DNA from: Bacteroidales bacterium
GTDB taxonomy: Bacteria > Bacteroidota > Bacteroidia > Bacteroidales > S143-33
NCBI GenBank assembly: GCA_027031265.1
Contig: JALVRO010000141.1
Coordinates: forward strand, 1 to 39,106
Direction: 5' to 3'
Length of the DNA: 39,106 nucleotides
Shown: piece after piece, positions 26,855 to 36,776 of the stretch
How positions within the stretch are numbered: position 1 is the first letter of the stretch
How the letters are laid out: each line of letters opens with the position of its first letter
Made by a program: the position numbers and the translations under genes
The notes under the pieces: model-generated
Told to the model about the DNA's origin: nothing
Databases searched by the model: none
The model's input: only the letters and a program-made list of their open reading frames with translations

Positions 26855-29800
26855 ATGAAATTTGCTGAGTATAAGCAGCTGAATTTACCAGAGATTAATA
26901 AAGAGGTATTGAAGTACTGGAAGGAGAATAATACCTTCCGCAAGAGTTTGAACTTGAGAGAGAACAATGAGCCTTTTGTTTTTTACGAAGGGCCACCATC
27001 AGCAAATGGACGTCCGGGAATTCATCATGTGCTCTCCCGTACTATAAAAGACCTGTTTTGCCGTTACAAGACAATGCAGGGATATTATGTAGAGCGTAAG
27101 GCAGGATGGGATACACATGGTTTGCCGGTCGAGCTTCAGGTGGAGAAAAAACTTGGCATTAACAAATACGAAATTGGCGAAAAAATATCTGTCGAAGAAT
27201 ATAATCGTCACTGCAAGCATGATGTAATGCAATATACTGATGTATGGGAAGAGCTGACCGAGCTCATGGGCTACTGGGTAGACCTAGATGACCCATACAT
27301 TACTTATGAGCCTAAATATATCGAGTCACTCTGGTGGGCCCTGAAGGAATTATACAAGCGTGGATTGCTTTACAAAGGTTACACAATACAGCCTTTCTCA
27401 CCAGCTGCTGGCACAGCTTTAAGCTCTCACGAGCTTAACCTGCCAGGCTGCTACCGTGACATCAAAGATGTCACGGGTGTGGCAATGTTTAAGGTAAAGC
27501 GCGACGATAGGAGCGAATTTTTGTTCCGTGATGTTGACACTGACCTTTATATCCTAGCATGGACAACCACACCCTGGACACTTTTGTCCAATACAGCCCT
27601 GGCAGTCGGTGAGAAAATTGTTTACCAGAAAATACGAACCTTTAATCCATACACAGGTGAGCCTGTAACAGTTATCCTGGCCACAGATCTGGTTCCTGAT
27701 TATTTCAAGCCCGAAGGTGCTGAGGCTGAGATGAAATACAATCCAGGGGACAAAGTCTTACCATGGCGTGTGCTTGGTGAATATACAGGTAAGGAACTGT
27801 CAGGTGTTCGCTATGAACAGCTATTCCCATATAAGCAACCCGACGAAGGTGATGCTTTCCGTGTAGTTATAGGTGACTTTGTTTCTACTGATGAAGGTAC
27901 TGGCATTGTACATATAGCACCAAGCTTTGGTGCAGATGACATGCGAGTAGCAAAGCAGAATGGTATTGGAGCTCTGACGCTGGTTAGCGAGCGTGGTAAG
28001 TTTGTTGATGGAGTGGGTGAGTTTAGTGGCCGTTTTGTCCGTCCAGAATATGAGCAGGGCTATGACCGTGAGACGAAGGAGATAGAGGAGAAATATGCCA
28101 GGGGTGAGATTAACCAGCGCCAGTATGAGAAGGAGAAAGACAAGATTGCAGATAAATATAATGTGAACATTGACATTGTTGTTAAGCTCAAGAAAGAAGG
28201 CAAGCTATTCAAAAGCGAGAAATATACACACTCATATCCTCACTGCTGGCGTACAGACAAGCCAATTCTTTATTACCCAATTGAGGCTTGGTTCATTCGT
28301 ACTACTGACAGGAAGGAGCGCATGATTGCGCTAAACCAGACCATTAACTGGCAGCCACCATCCACTGGCCAGGGCCGTTTTGGCGAATGGCTCAAGAATA
28401 TGGTGGACTGGAACCTGTCCCGTACCCGTTATTGGGGTACACCTCTGCCAGTGTGGGTTACTGACGACGGCAAGGAAGTCAAAGTAATTGGTTCGTACCA
28501 AGAGCTGATCCGTGAGATTGAGAAAGCAGTAGAGGCAGGTGTGATGAAGGAGAATCCATTCAAGGATTTTGTACCTGGTGATATGAGCAAGGAGAACTAT
28601 GAGAAGATTGATGTACACCGTCCTTATGTGGACCGTATTGTGCTGGTATCGGATAGCGGCAAGCCGATGAAGAGGGAGGAATTCCTTATTGATGTGTGGT
28701 TTGATTCTGGTGCTATGCCATTTGCCCAGCAGCATTATCCGTTTGAGAACCAGGAGAAATTCAAGCGTTATTTCCCTGCTGACTTTATAGCAGAGGGTGT
28801 GGACCAGACACGAGGTTGGTTCTATACATTACATGCTCTGGCAACAATGCTTTTCGATAGTGTGGCATACAAGAATGTTGTGTCTAATGGTCTGGTGCTT
28901 GATGCAAATGGTGAGAAGATGTCCAAGCGCAAGGGTAATGTTGTAGACCCATTCGAGGCTATGGACAAATATGGTGCAGATGCTATTCGCTGGTATATGA
29001 TGACTGTTTCGCCTCCATGGGAAAACCTCAAGTTTGACCTAAAGGGTGTGGAAGAAGTAATCCGCAAATTCTTTGGCACACTGTATAATACTTACAATTT
29101 CTTTGCTCTCTACGCTAATATTGATGGTTTCAAATACGCAGAAAAAGATATACCATACCAGCAGCGCCCAGAATTTGACCGCTGGATTCTGTCATTGCTC
29201 AATAGCTTGATAAAAGAAGTACATGACAGCCTTGACAGATATGATCCGACACATGCTGGCCGTGCAATTCAGAAGTTTGTAATCGATGACCTGAGCAACT
29301 GGTATGTGCGCCTTAACCGTAAGCGTTTCTGGGGCGGAGAATATGACAATGATAAAATTTCTGCTTATCAGACTTTATACACAGCACTGGAGACAGTAGC
29401 AATGTTGATGGCTCCATTGGCTCCGTTCTATGCAGAGCGTATTTATCAAGATCTGAATAAGGTGACAGGACGCCGCAGCGGAGAATCTGTGCATTTGCTT
29501 GATTTCCCACATGCAGATGAGAGTATGATTGACAAGGACCTGGAAGGGAAAATGGAGGTTGCTCAGCGTATTTCTTCCATGGTTTTGTCTCTGCGTCGCC
29601 AGGCAAAAATCAAGGTACGCCAGCCATTGGCCAAGATTCTTATACCAGTGATTGATAGTAAGATAGAGGAACAGGTTAATGCTGTTAAGGATATTATCCT
29701 GAGCGAGGTTAATGTCAAGGAAGTAGAGTTTATCAAGGACACAACAGGTGTGGTAGTTAAAAAAATAAAACCTGATTACAAAAAGCTGGGCCGTAAGCTT

Positions 29801-30289
29801 GGTAAGTTAATGAAGAATGTAGCCCAGGCTCTTGCCCAGATGTCACAGGAAGATATTAACAAGTTTGAAGCAGAGGGTAAATGGACTTTTGATATTGATG
29901 GACAGACAGTTGAGCTCTCATTAGACGAAGTAGAAATAATCACAGAAGACATGCCAGGCTGGATGGTCAAGACTGAAGGAAAATATACTGTGGCTTTGGA
30001 CGTTACTATAACAGACGAGCTCAGAAACGAAGGTATTGCACGCGAACTTGTTAACCGTATCCAGAATTTCCGCAAGGAGCTTGACTTGAATCTAACGGAC
30101 CGTATACTGGTATTTGTAGAGAATAAACCATTGGTTCGGGGTGCAATAGAATCTCATGCTGACTATATTAAAAATCAAACTTTGGCAAGGTCTTTGGAAC
30201 TGGTTGACAGTCCAATAGACGGTTATCCGAAAAAAGATGTTGAAGTTTATGACGAAACACTGTATATTCAGATACAAAAATTAAACTAG
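26855..30289 (+). CDS. ileS: Isoleucyl-tRNA synthetase
   Basis: 1144 aa; HIGH-like 'GPPSANGRPGIHHVLSRTIKD', 'GWDTHGLPVE', editing domain 'LAWTTTPWTLLSNTALAV', 'GEKMSKRKGNVVDPFEAMDKYGADAIRWYMM'. Confidence 0.97.
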   Translation: MKFAEYKQLNLPEINKEVLKYWKENNTFRKSLNLRENNEPFVFYEGPPSANGRPGIHHVLSRTIKDLFCRYKTMQGYYVERKAGWDTHGLPVELQVEKKLGINKYEIGEKISVEEYNRHCKHDVMQYTDVWEELTELMGYWVDLDDPYITYEPKYIESLWWALKELYKRGLLYKGYTIQPFSPAAGTALSSHELNLPGCYRDIKDVTGVAMFKVKRDDRSEFLFRDVDTDLYILAWTTTPWTLLSNTALAVGEKIVYQKIRTFNPYTGEPVTVILATDLVPDYFKPEGAEAEMKYNPGDKVLPWRVLGEYTGKELSGVRYEQLFPYKQPDEGDAFRVVIGDFVSTDEGTGIVHIAPSFGADDMRVAKQNGIGALTLVSERGKFVDGVGEFSGRFVRPEYEQGYDRETKEIEEKYARGEINQRQYEKEKDKIADKYNVNIDIVVKLKKEGKLFKSEKYTHSYPHCWRTDKPILYYPIEAWFIRTTDRKERMIALNQTINWQPPSTGQGRFGEWLKNMVDWNLSRTRYWGTPLPVWVTDDGKEVKVIGSYQELIREIEKAVEAGVMKENPFKDFVPGDMSKENYEKIDVHRPYVDRIVLVSDSGKPMKREEFLIDVWFDSGAMPFAQQHYPFENQEKFKRYFPADFIAEGVDQTRGWFYTLHALATMLFDSVAYKNVVSNGLVLDANGEKMSKRKGNVVDPFEAMDKYGADAIRWYMMTVSPPWENLKFDLKGVEEVIRKFFGTLYNTYNFFALYANIDGFKYAEKDIPYQQRPEFDRWILSLLNSLIKEVHDSLDRYDPTHAGRAIQKFVIDDLSNWYVRLNRKRFWGGEYDNDKISAYQTLYTALETVAMLMAPLAPFYAERIYQDLNKVTGRRSGESVHLLDFPHADESMIDKDLEGKMEVAQRISSMVLSLRRQAKIKVRQPLAKILIPVIDSKIEEQVNAVKDIILSEVNVKEVEFIKDTTGVVVKKIKPDYKKLGRKLGKLMKNVAQALAQMSQEDINKFEAEGKWTFDIDGQTVELSLDEVEIITEDMPGWMVKTEGKYTVALDVTITDELRNEGIARELVNRIQNFRKELDLNLTDRILVFVENKPLVRGAIESHADYIKNQTLARSLELVDSPIDGYPKKDVEVYDETLYIQIQKLN

Positions 30290-30310
30290 TAATTAACTAA
30301 ATCTTTTATT

Positions 30311-30700
30311 ATGGCCGAAAAGACAAGATACTCAGACGAAGAACTTGAAGAATTTCGTCAAATTATTCTCGAACGCCTCAAGACAGCTCGCGAAAACTAT
30401 GAGATGTATCTAAAAATTCTCAATCGCGAGCAAGAGAATATTACTGAAAACGACGCCTTTGTTTTCAAAGGTGTGGATGAGGACTATGTTGGGATTAGTC
30501 AGATGGAAGCTGCTATATTAGCCCAGCGCCAGATGGAGTATATCAAAAAACTAGAGGCTGCTCTGGTGAGAATCGAAAACAAAACTTATGGTATCTGCCG
30601 CAAAACAGGCAAGTTGATCTCCAAGGAAAGACTCAGGGCAGTACCACACGCTACTCTTAGCATTGAGGCTAAGATGAACAGGGACGTTCTGGGTGACTGA
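30311..30700 (+). CDS. TraR/DksA family transcriptional regulator
   Basis: 129 aa; 'KLEAALVRIENKTYGICRKTGKLISKERLRAVPHATLSIEAKMNRD'. Confidence 0.88.
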   Translation: MAEKTRYSDEELEEFRQIILERLKTARENYEMYLKILNREQENITENDAFVFKGVDEDYVGISQMEAAILAQRQMEYIKKLEAALVRIENKTYGICRKTGKLISKERLRAVPHATLSIEAKMNRDVLGD

Positions 30701-30722
30701 GTATCTTTTGGTTTGTCTCTGA

Positions 30723-30768
30723 TAGTCCAAAGCCAAAAATTTTATAGGCTTTGGACTATTTTTTTTAT
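30723..30768 (+). terminator. Terminator after dksA-like gene
   Basis: TAGTCCAAAGCC-aaaaattttata-GGCTTTGGACTA followed by TTTTTTTTA. Confidence 0.92.
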
Positions 30769-30808
30769 TTTAGCATCAACAAGAAGTTCTGGCGTAAAAG
30801 GACCGATT

Positions 30809-31471
30809 ATGAGTATTCAGAAGAAGCGTTTGATTATTTCGTTGTTAGTAATAGTGTTTATTTTGTTTCTGGATCAGGCTCTGAAAATATGGGTCAAGAC
30901 CCACATGTTGCTCGGAGAAGATAGTTATTTGCATTGGGCCAGTTGGAATATTTCATGGATGAGACTGCATTTTGTGGAGAACCCGGGCATGGCTTTTGGC
31001 TTTAGTTTTCCTGGACTTTGGGGTAAGCTGTTGCTATCATTGTTTCGTGTGATACTTGTGGTGATTTTGATTATTATCCTGGTAATGAATTCTGATAAAT
31101 ATAGACTGGGATTTACAATTTTTCTGTCTGTGATAATAGCTGGAGCTCTTGGTAATCTGATAGATAGCGCATTTTATGGTTTGATATTTTCTGAGAGTCC
31201 TTATTTTCAGCCTGGAGCTGTGCCAGCGCATTTTGTTCCTTTGGGCCATGGCTATGCTCCTTTTTTGATGGGAAAGGTTGTGGATATGTTGTATTTCCCT
31301 TTGTGTAATTGTCATTTACCTGACTGGATCCCTATATGGGGAGGCAGGGATTTTTTGTTTTTTAGACCTATCTTTAATATAGCAGATAGTGCTATCTTTA
31401 TAGGTGTGTTAGGTTTATTTATTTTTAAAAATAAATTAGAATACAATGGGAAAGTTTCAGATAATAGCTGA
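30809..31471 (+). CDS. lspA: Signal peptidase II (lipoprotein signal peptidase)
   Basis: ORF track starts at 30713, but that start lies upstream of/inside the preceding terminator hairpin; ATG at 30809 gives 'MSIQKKRLIISLLVIVFILFLDQALKIWVKTHM'. Motifs 'FVENPGMAFGF', 'GALGNLIDSAFYG', 'FRPIFNIADSAIFIGVLGL'. Confidence 0.92.
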   Translation: MSIQKKRLIISLLVIVFILFLDQALKIWVKTHMLLGEDSYLHWASWNISWMRLHFVENPGMAFGFSFPGLWGKLLLSLFRVILVVILIIILVMNSDKYRLGFTIFLSVIIAGALGNLIDSAFYGLIFSESPYFQPGAVPAHFVPLGHGYAPFLMGKVVDMLYFPLCNCHLPDWIPIWGGRDFLFFRPIFNIADSAIFIGVLGLFIFKNKLEYNGKVSDNS

Positions 31472-32003
31472 ACCTTTACCTGGGCTAAAGTTGTTGCAGC
31501 CCAGAGTCTTTGAGGATCATAGAGGCTATTTTGTTGAGTCATATAATAAGAAAGATTTTCTGGAGATTGGTATAGATACAGAGTTTGTTCAGGATAATCA
31601 AGCTAAATCAGTCTATGGTGTAATACGTGGACTTCATTACCAGTTACCTCCTTTTGCCCAGGCCAAGCTGGTACGTGTCATTCAGGGTAGGATTATTGAT
31701 GTGGCTCTGGATATGCGTAAAAATTCTCCTGCTTATGGGCAATACTTTATGATAGAGCTTTCGGAATCAAATCATTTACAGCTGTTTATTCCAAAAGGCT
31801 TTGCACATGGTTATGCCGTTCTTTCTGATGAAACTGTGGTCTTTTACAAAACAGATGAATATTACAGTCCAGAGTCAGAGGCAGGTGTTTACTTCGCTGA
31901 TCCTGAGCTTGGTATAAACTGGGAGATTCCCGAAAAAGACAGGATTATTTCTGATAAGGATAAAAAATTGCCACCATTCAAACAGGCAAAAATTTTTCAA
32001 TAA
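31446..32003 (+). CDS. rfbC: dTDP-4-dehydrorhamnose 3,5-epimerase
   Basis: 185 aa; 'LKLLQPRVFEDHRGYFVESYNKKDF', 'FVQDNQAKSVYGVIRGLHYQLPPFAQAKLVRVIQGRIIDVALDMRKNSPAYGQYF', 'FIPKGFAHGYAVLSDETVVFYKTDEYYSPESEAGVYFADPELGINW'. Confidence 0.95.
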   Translation: MGKFQIIAEPLPGLKLLQPRVFEDHRGYFVESYNKKDFLEIGIDTEFVQDNQAKSVYGVIRGLHYQLPPFAQAKLVRVIQGRIIDVALDMRKNSPAYGQYFMIELSESNHLQLFIPKGFAHGYAVLSDETVVFYKTDEYYSPESEAGVYFADPELGINWEIPEKDRIISDKDKKLPPFKQAKIFQ

Positions 32004-32872
32004 TGAAAGTTCTGGTTACAGGTAGTACAGGCCAGCTGGGCGGTGAGCTGCAAAAGATTGCACACAATTACCATTGCGATTTTGTTTTTACTACCACGCA
32101 GGATCTGGATCTGAAAGACATGCCACATGTTAGTGATTTTATCCGGTACGAAGGTTTTGATTGGATAATTAATACAGCCGCATATACTGCTGTGGACAAG
32201 GCAGAGGAAGAGAAAGACGAAGCATTCTTGATTAATAGCATGGCAGTGTTCAATATGATTCAGGCTGCTGAGTGGATTGGTGCTAAGTTTATACATATTT
32301 CCACAGATTATGTTTTTGATGGACGGAAATCTACTCCTTATACAGAGCAAGACGAAATAAACCCCCAGAGTGTTTATGCCCAGAGCAAAGCCGAGGGTGA
32401 GAAATATGTGCTAAAATACAATTTTGGCATAGTGATACGTTCATCATGGCTTTATTCAGAATTTGGGCACAACTTTGTCAAGACAATGCTGCGCCTGGCC
32501 AGTCAGAGAGACGAGATAAGTGTGGTTTTTGATCAGGTGGGAACTCCTACTTATGCCCGGGACCTGGCAGAGATGATAATGACTATTATTCAGCGTCACG
32601 AGAAAGGTGGGCAGTTAATAGAACCAGGTCTTTATCATTTTTCCAATGAGGGTGTGGCTTCGTGGTATGATTTTGCACAGACAATATTTGAGTATTCGGG
32701 CAAAAATGTGAGACTCTTGCCTATCAGAACGCATCAACTCCTCCGTCCTGCTCCACGCCCAGCATATAGCGTGCTGGATAAGTCAAAGATCAAAAATCTA
32801 TACAATATTACCATCCCACATTGGAGACAGAGTCTCAGGAAAGCTATCAAAAGAATCGAAAAGAGTCTTTAA
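32003..32872 (+). CDS. rfbD: dTDP-4-dehydrorhamnose reductase
   Basis: 289 aa; 'KVLVTGSTGQLGGELQKIA', 'WIINTAAYTAVDKAEEEKDEAFLINSMAVFNM', 'FIHISTDYVFDGRKSTPYTEQDEINPQSVYAQSKAEGEKYVL'. Start overlaps rfbC stop (TAATG). Confidence 0.95.
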   Translation: MKVLVTGSTGQLGGELQKIAHNYHCDFVFTTTQDLDLKDMPHVSDFIRYEGFDWIINTAAYTAVDKAEEEKDEAFLINSMAVFNMIQAAEWIGAKFIHISTDYVFDGRKSTPYTEQDEINPQSVYAQSKAEGEKYVLKYNFGIVIRSSWLYSEFGHNFVKTMLRLASQRDEISVVFDQVGTPTYARDLAEMIMTIIQRHEKGGQLIEPGLYHFSNEGVASWYDFAQTIFEYSGKNVRLLPIRTHQLLRPAPRPAYSVLDKSKIKNLYNITIPHWRQSLRKAIKRIEKSL

Positions 32873-32888
32873 CAAACCAAAGACTATA

Positions 32889-35492
32889 ATGAGTAGACAG
32901 ATTAAATATTTGATAATCAATGTAATATTATTTTTCCCATTACTAGCCTTCCCACAGCAAGTAGATAGCCTGAGGCTTGATTCACTGCGCAGGGATTCTT
33001 TACTTATTGACACCATAACACACGGTGATAGCCTACAGATAACGGTTGCGAATACAGCAGATACAAATAAACCAAAACCCCTGGATAGACTGATAGAATA
33101 TGAGGCCAGGGATTCCTTGCATCTTTATATGGATAGTATGATTACTTACTTGTATCGTAAGGTCGACCTCAAAAGCGAGGATATGGAGCTTAAAGCTGGT
33201 AAGGTCAGGGTTGATATCCGGCACAACCAGCTTGAGGCTTTTGTAACTTATGATAGCATTGGACGTATTGATGAAAAGCCTGAATTTTCGAATAAAGACG
33301 ACAATTTTACTGCATATTACATGAAATATAACTTCAAGACACGAAAAGGATATGCTACAAATGTAAAGACCGAACAACCAGAAGGTTACCTGCATGGGGC
33401 ACAGGTAAAAATATTCCCATCCGGTATTACAAACATTCTGCATGGCAAGTTTACCACATGTAATCTGGACCGTCCACATTATTATATAAAACTCTCCCGT
33501 GCTAAATATATTCCTAACAAAAGTATTGTTACAGGACCTTTTTACTTTGTTATTGAGGATATTCCATTTCCCATTGGTTTGCCGTTTGGATATTTTCCAC
33601 AGCGAAAATATAATAGCTCTGGTATAGTACAGCCACAGCTCTTTCAGGAGCAAGAACGTGGTATAGGTCTTATTAATGGTGGTTATTACTTTGTGATTAA
33701 TGACAATATGGACTTTGAGGTGCTGGCAGATGTATTCTCCAAGGGTAGCTGGGGTCTGCATACCCGGCTTAGAGTTAATGACCGGTATAGGTATCAGTCC
33801 ACATTCTCGTTCAATTATACACATAGAGCCTCTGGTGAAAAAATATTATTAGATAGTCGCAGGAGCAATATGTTTAATGTGCAGTTTAGATTTAACCAGA
33901 AACAAAAAGCCAATCCAACTTTGCATTTCTCGGCAAATGTGAATTATTCCAAGGGAAATTATGATCAGTATAATGCGGTTAATATCCTGCAATTTGTGAA
34001 AAGCACTTCACAATCTTCTATCAACCTGACCAAAGATTTTCGTGGCACACCTTTCCGGCTTTCTGTGAATGGGTCTGTAACACAGACTTTCAAAGATAGT
34101 ACAACGATATTGAATATTAATGCACCTCGCCTGACTCTTAACATGAATCGTATCCAGCCATTCAAAAAGTTATTCAAGCCAGGGTCTAAGTCATGGTTTA
34201 AGGATTTTTCTGTAGGTTTTAAGGCCCAGTATAGCAGCAGTTTACCAAGTATTGTCGATACTGTGCTTTATTATCATCTAGATACACTCAAATATCTGGT
34301 ACAGAATGGGTTTAGCTATAACGTGCCAATAAGTTTTAAACCTGTCCGTGTTCTCCATTACATCAATATTTCTCCTGCTATATGGTACCAGGGCTGGATA
34401 TACACATCTTATATACACAAATACATGGTCAATGACACCACAGTAGAAGTTGATACAATCTATCGTTTACGTCATGCTTATAATTATAACCTGAGTCTGA
34501 GTGCTTCGACAAATCTTTATGGCCTTTTCAGGATTAATGCTCTGGGAATAAAGGCTATACGTCATAAGATGACCCCAGGTATTGGTTTTTCTTACAAGCC
34601 AGATTTCGGTGATCCTAAATATGGTTTTTACCAGCCTGAGCCTGATGATACCACAGGAACCAAATTTTACAATGTATTTTACATGCGTCCACTGGGTTCC
34701 CCAACACCAGGACTTCAGAAAAATCTTAATTTCGGTATTAATAATACATTCGAGATGAAAATCAGGCAAAAACAGGGCGATACTATTATTGACAAAAAGG
34801 TCAAGTTGCTGGATAGGTTTAATATATCTGGAAGCTATAACTTTGCAGCAGATTCGCTCAGATTCAGTCTTATACGAATCAATGCTAGCACTCATATCAA
34901 GCAAACTAATTTTTCTCTCATAGCTACATTTGATCCATATACAATAGACCACAGTGGCCGTAGAATCAATGTTTATGAGTATACAGTATCAGGCAAACCT
35001 TTGAGACTGACTAGCGTTCGGTTCAATACAAACCTGTCGCTCAAATCAGAGGATTTTAACAAACAAAAACAAACACCTGCTAAAAAAGGCAAGGGTCAAA
35101 AGCAACAAACAGAAAAGGAGCAATATATACCTTACAAATACTTTGAGCCTAATTGGAACTTTAACCTCAGGTATAGTTTCACGCTCAGGAATGTTTTTGA
35201 CCGCAAGACAGGTACATCAGTGATAAATATTTCCCAGGTTTTGAACTTTACATTTGTTATAAATCCCACGCCTTACTGGAAGGTCAGTATATTCTCTGGT
35301 TATGATTTTAATAAAAAACAAATAGTACCTCCTACATTTTATATATATCGTGATCTGCATTGCTGGGAGATGGCTCTGCAGGTCATACCATCTGGTAAGA
35401 TGAAAAGCTATTTGTTTACAGTCAGGATAAAATCGCCAATGTTTAGCTTCTTCGAATTCAAACGTCAGCGTAGTTGGCACGATAATTTCTAG
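32889..35492 (+). CDS. Putative LPS-assembly outer-membrane protein LptD-like (OstA-like N-terminal domain plus beta barrel)
   Basis: 867 aa; signal peptide; 'YLYRKVDLKSEDMELKAGKVRVDIRHNQLEAFVTYDSIGRIDEKPEF', 'YYMKYNFKTRKGYATNVKTEQPEGYLHGAQVKIFPSGITNILHGKFTTCNLDRPHYYIKLSRAKYIPNKSIVTGPFYFVIEDIPFPIGLPFGYFP'. Confidence 0.88.
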   Translation: MSRQIKYLIINVILFFPLLAFPQQVDSLRLDSLRRDSLLIDTITHGDSLQITVANTADTNKPKPLDRLIEYEARDSLHLYMDSMITYLYRKVDLKSEDMELKAGKVRVDIRHNQLEAFVTYDSIGRIDEKPEFSNKDDNFTAYYMKYNFKTRKGYATNVKTEQPEGYLHGAQVKIFPSGITNILHGKFTTCNLDRPHYYIKLSRAKYIPNKSIVTGPFYFVIEDIPFPIGLPFGYFPQRKYNSSGIVQPQLFQEQERGIGLINGGYYFVINDNMDFEVLADVFSKGSWGLHTRLRVNDRYRYQSTFSFNYTHRASGEKILLDSRRSNMFNVQFRFNQKQKANPTLHFSANVNYSKGNYDQYNAVNILQFVKSTSQSSINLTKDFRGTPFRLSVNGSVTQTFKDSTTILNINAPRLTLNMNRIQPFKKLFKPGSKSWFKDFSVGFKAQYSSSLPSIVDTVLYYHLDTLKYLVQNGFSYNVPISFKPVRVLHYINISPAIWYQGWIYTSYIHKYMVNDTTVEVDTIYRLRHAYNYNLSLSASTNLYGLFRINALGIKAIRHKMTPGIGFSYKPDFGDPKYGFYQPEPDDTTGTKFYNVFYMRPLGSPTPGLQKNLNFGINNTFEMKIRQKQGDTIIDKKVKLLDRFNISGSYNFAADSLRFSLIRINASTHIKQTNFSLIATFDPYTIDHSGRRINVYEYTVSGKPLRLTSVRFNTNLSLKSEDFNKQKQTPAKKGKGQKQQTEKEQYIPYKYFEPNWNFNLRYSFTLRNVFDRKTGTSVINISQVLNFTFVINPTPYWKVSIFSGYDFNKKQIVPPTFYIYRDLHCWEMALQVIPSGKMKSYLFTVRIKSPMFSFFEFKRQRSWHDNF

Positions 35493-35523
35493 TAAATTTA
35501 TAGCAAACTAAAAATCATTTGTT

Positions 35524-35907
35524 ATGAAAAAGATAATTGCAACTGATAATGCACCCAGGGCTATTGGCCCTTATAGCCAGGCTGTAGAGGTCAATGGTAT
35601 GCTCTTTATCTCTGGTCAAATACCTATTGATCCCAGCACAGGCCATATAGTCAAAGGCGGAATAAAAGAACAGACTGGCCAGGTGCTGAAAAATATTGGA
35701 GCCATACTGGAGGCCGCAGGATATAGTTTCTCAGACGTGGTTAAATCAACTGTCTTCCTTAAAGACATGAATGATTTTGCAGGTATGAATGAAGTTTATG
35801 CCCGCTATTATGCTGATAATCCGCCTGCCCGCGCTGCTTTTCAGGTAGCACGCCTACCTCTGGATGTATTGGTGGAGATAGAAACAATAGCAATTAAATC
35901 TAAATAA
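35524..35907 (+). CDS. ridA: RidA family reactive intermediate/imine deaminase
   Basis: 127 aa; '[34 protein letters not shown]', '[74 protein letters not shown]'. Confidence 0.96.
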   Translation: MKKIIATDNAPRAIGPYSQAVEVNGMLFISGQIPIDPSTGHIVKGGIKEQTGQVLKNIGAILEAAGYSFSDVVKSTVFLKDMNDFAGMNEVYARYYADNPPARAAFQVARLPLDVLVEIETIAIKSK

Positions 35908-35908
35908 A

Positions 35909-36670
35909 ATGAATAACAAGCTGAAATATACTGTTTTCCTGCTGATAATCCTTAGTCTTTTTGCCTGCCATAGGGACAAAAAAAACAATGAGCAGGGAAA
36001 GAAAAGTAAGCAATTTGTTGAACAAGATTATTTCTTTCCTCCTGAGTTGTATTATTACCAGGCTCGAAGCGATTATATGATAGACAAACTCTTCCCTATT
36101 GGCTGGTCTGAGGATGGTAATTTTGCTTTTATTGTCGAACCAGCTGTTGAAGGGCTGGATGTATATGTCTTTGAGATGTATGTCATTAACCTTATTAGTG
36201 GGGATACGCTCTGGCACTGGACCACACCTCCAGACCAGGACCTGGTTAGAGAAGAAGTGTGGAAGAATAATTACAATCAGTTCAAGACTATCTTGAATAA
36301 GTACCATGTTATTCAGGATAAAAAGCCACAATTGCTTGCTCCGTATTTTACTTATCAGGGGGATGATTTTAGCATAGAGATGCAGACAGACTTTCGCAAG
36401 GAGCCAGGTTATGGTTTTGAACCTGTCGGTCATACACGTATTATTATCCGTTCTCCACAAAGAGGTGTGAAGGTGGCTTATGATAAAGATTTGCCAAAGA
36501 ATTCTATTATCATTTCGCAGACAATAGCTGGTGTGCTGATCAGCCCTCTCAATGACAAGATAGCTATTATCTTACAGCAGGAAAGACCAGGCTATGAAGG
36601 GCCTCCAAATGTTATTACTTTCCAGATCATTGGTACCAGCCTGGGAGCTGGATGGAGCTATGAAAATTAA
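35909..36670 (+). CDS. Hypothetical lipoprotein
   Basis: 253 aa; 'MNNKLKYTVFLLIILSLFAC' lipobox-like; no recognised family. Confidence 0.8.
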   Translation: MNNKLKYTVFLLIILSLFACHRDKKNNEQGKKSKQFVEQDYFFPPELYYYQARSDYMIDKLFPIGWSEDGNFAFIVEPAVEGLDVYVFEMYVINLISGDTLWHWTTPPDQDLVREEVWKNNYNQFKTILNKYHVIQDKKPQLLAPYFTYQGDDFSIEMQTDFRKEPGYGFEPVGHTRIIIRSPQRGVKVAYDKDLPKNSIIISQTIAGVLISPLNDKIAIILQQERPGYEGPPNVITFQIIGTSLGAGWSYEN

Positions 36671-36672
36671 TT

Positions 36673-36707
36673 AAAAGGCTGCCTATTTTACACAGGCAGC
36701 CTTTTTT
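36673..36707 (+). terminator. Rho-independent terminator
   Basis: AAAAGGCTGCCT-attttacac-AGGCAGCCTTTTTT. Confidence 0.92.
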
Positions 36708-36776
36708 GTCAATTTAGTGTTTTGCTTTTTTGAAAAAAATATTATTTTTAACAAAAAAATAATAATCTTTTTTATT

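Noticed and set aside
33033-33824. 263-aa antisense ORF opposite the lptD-like gene
   Set aside because: Shadow ORF opposite a clearly coding gene; Cys/Ile/Trp-rich low-plausibility translation, no recognisable motif.
34467-34952. 161-aa antisense ORF in the lptD-like gene
   Set aside because: Shadow ORF, no motif or upstream signals.
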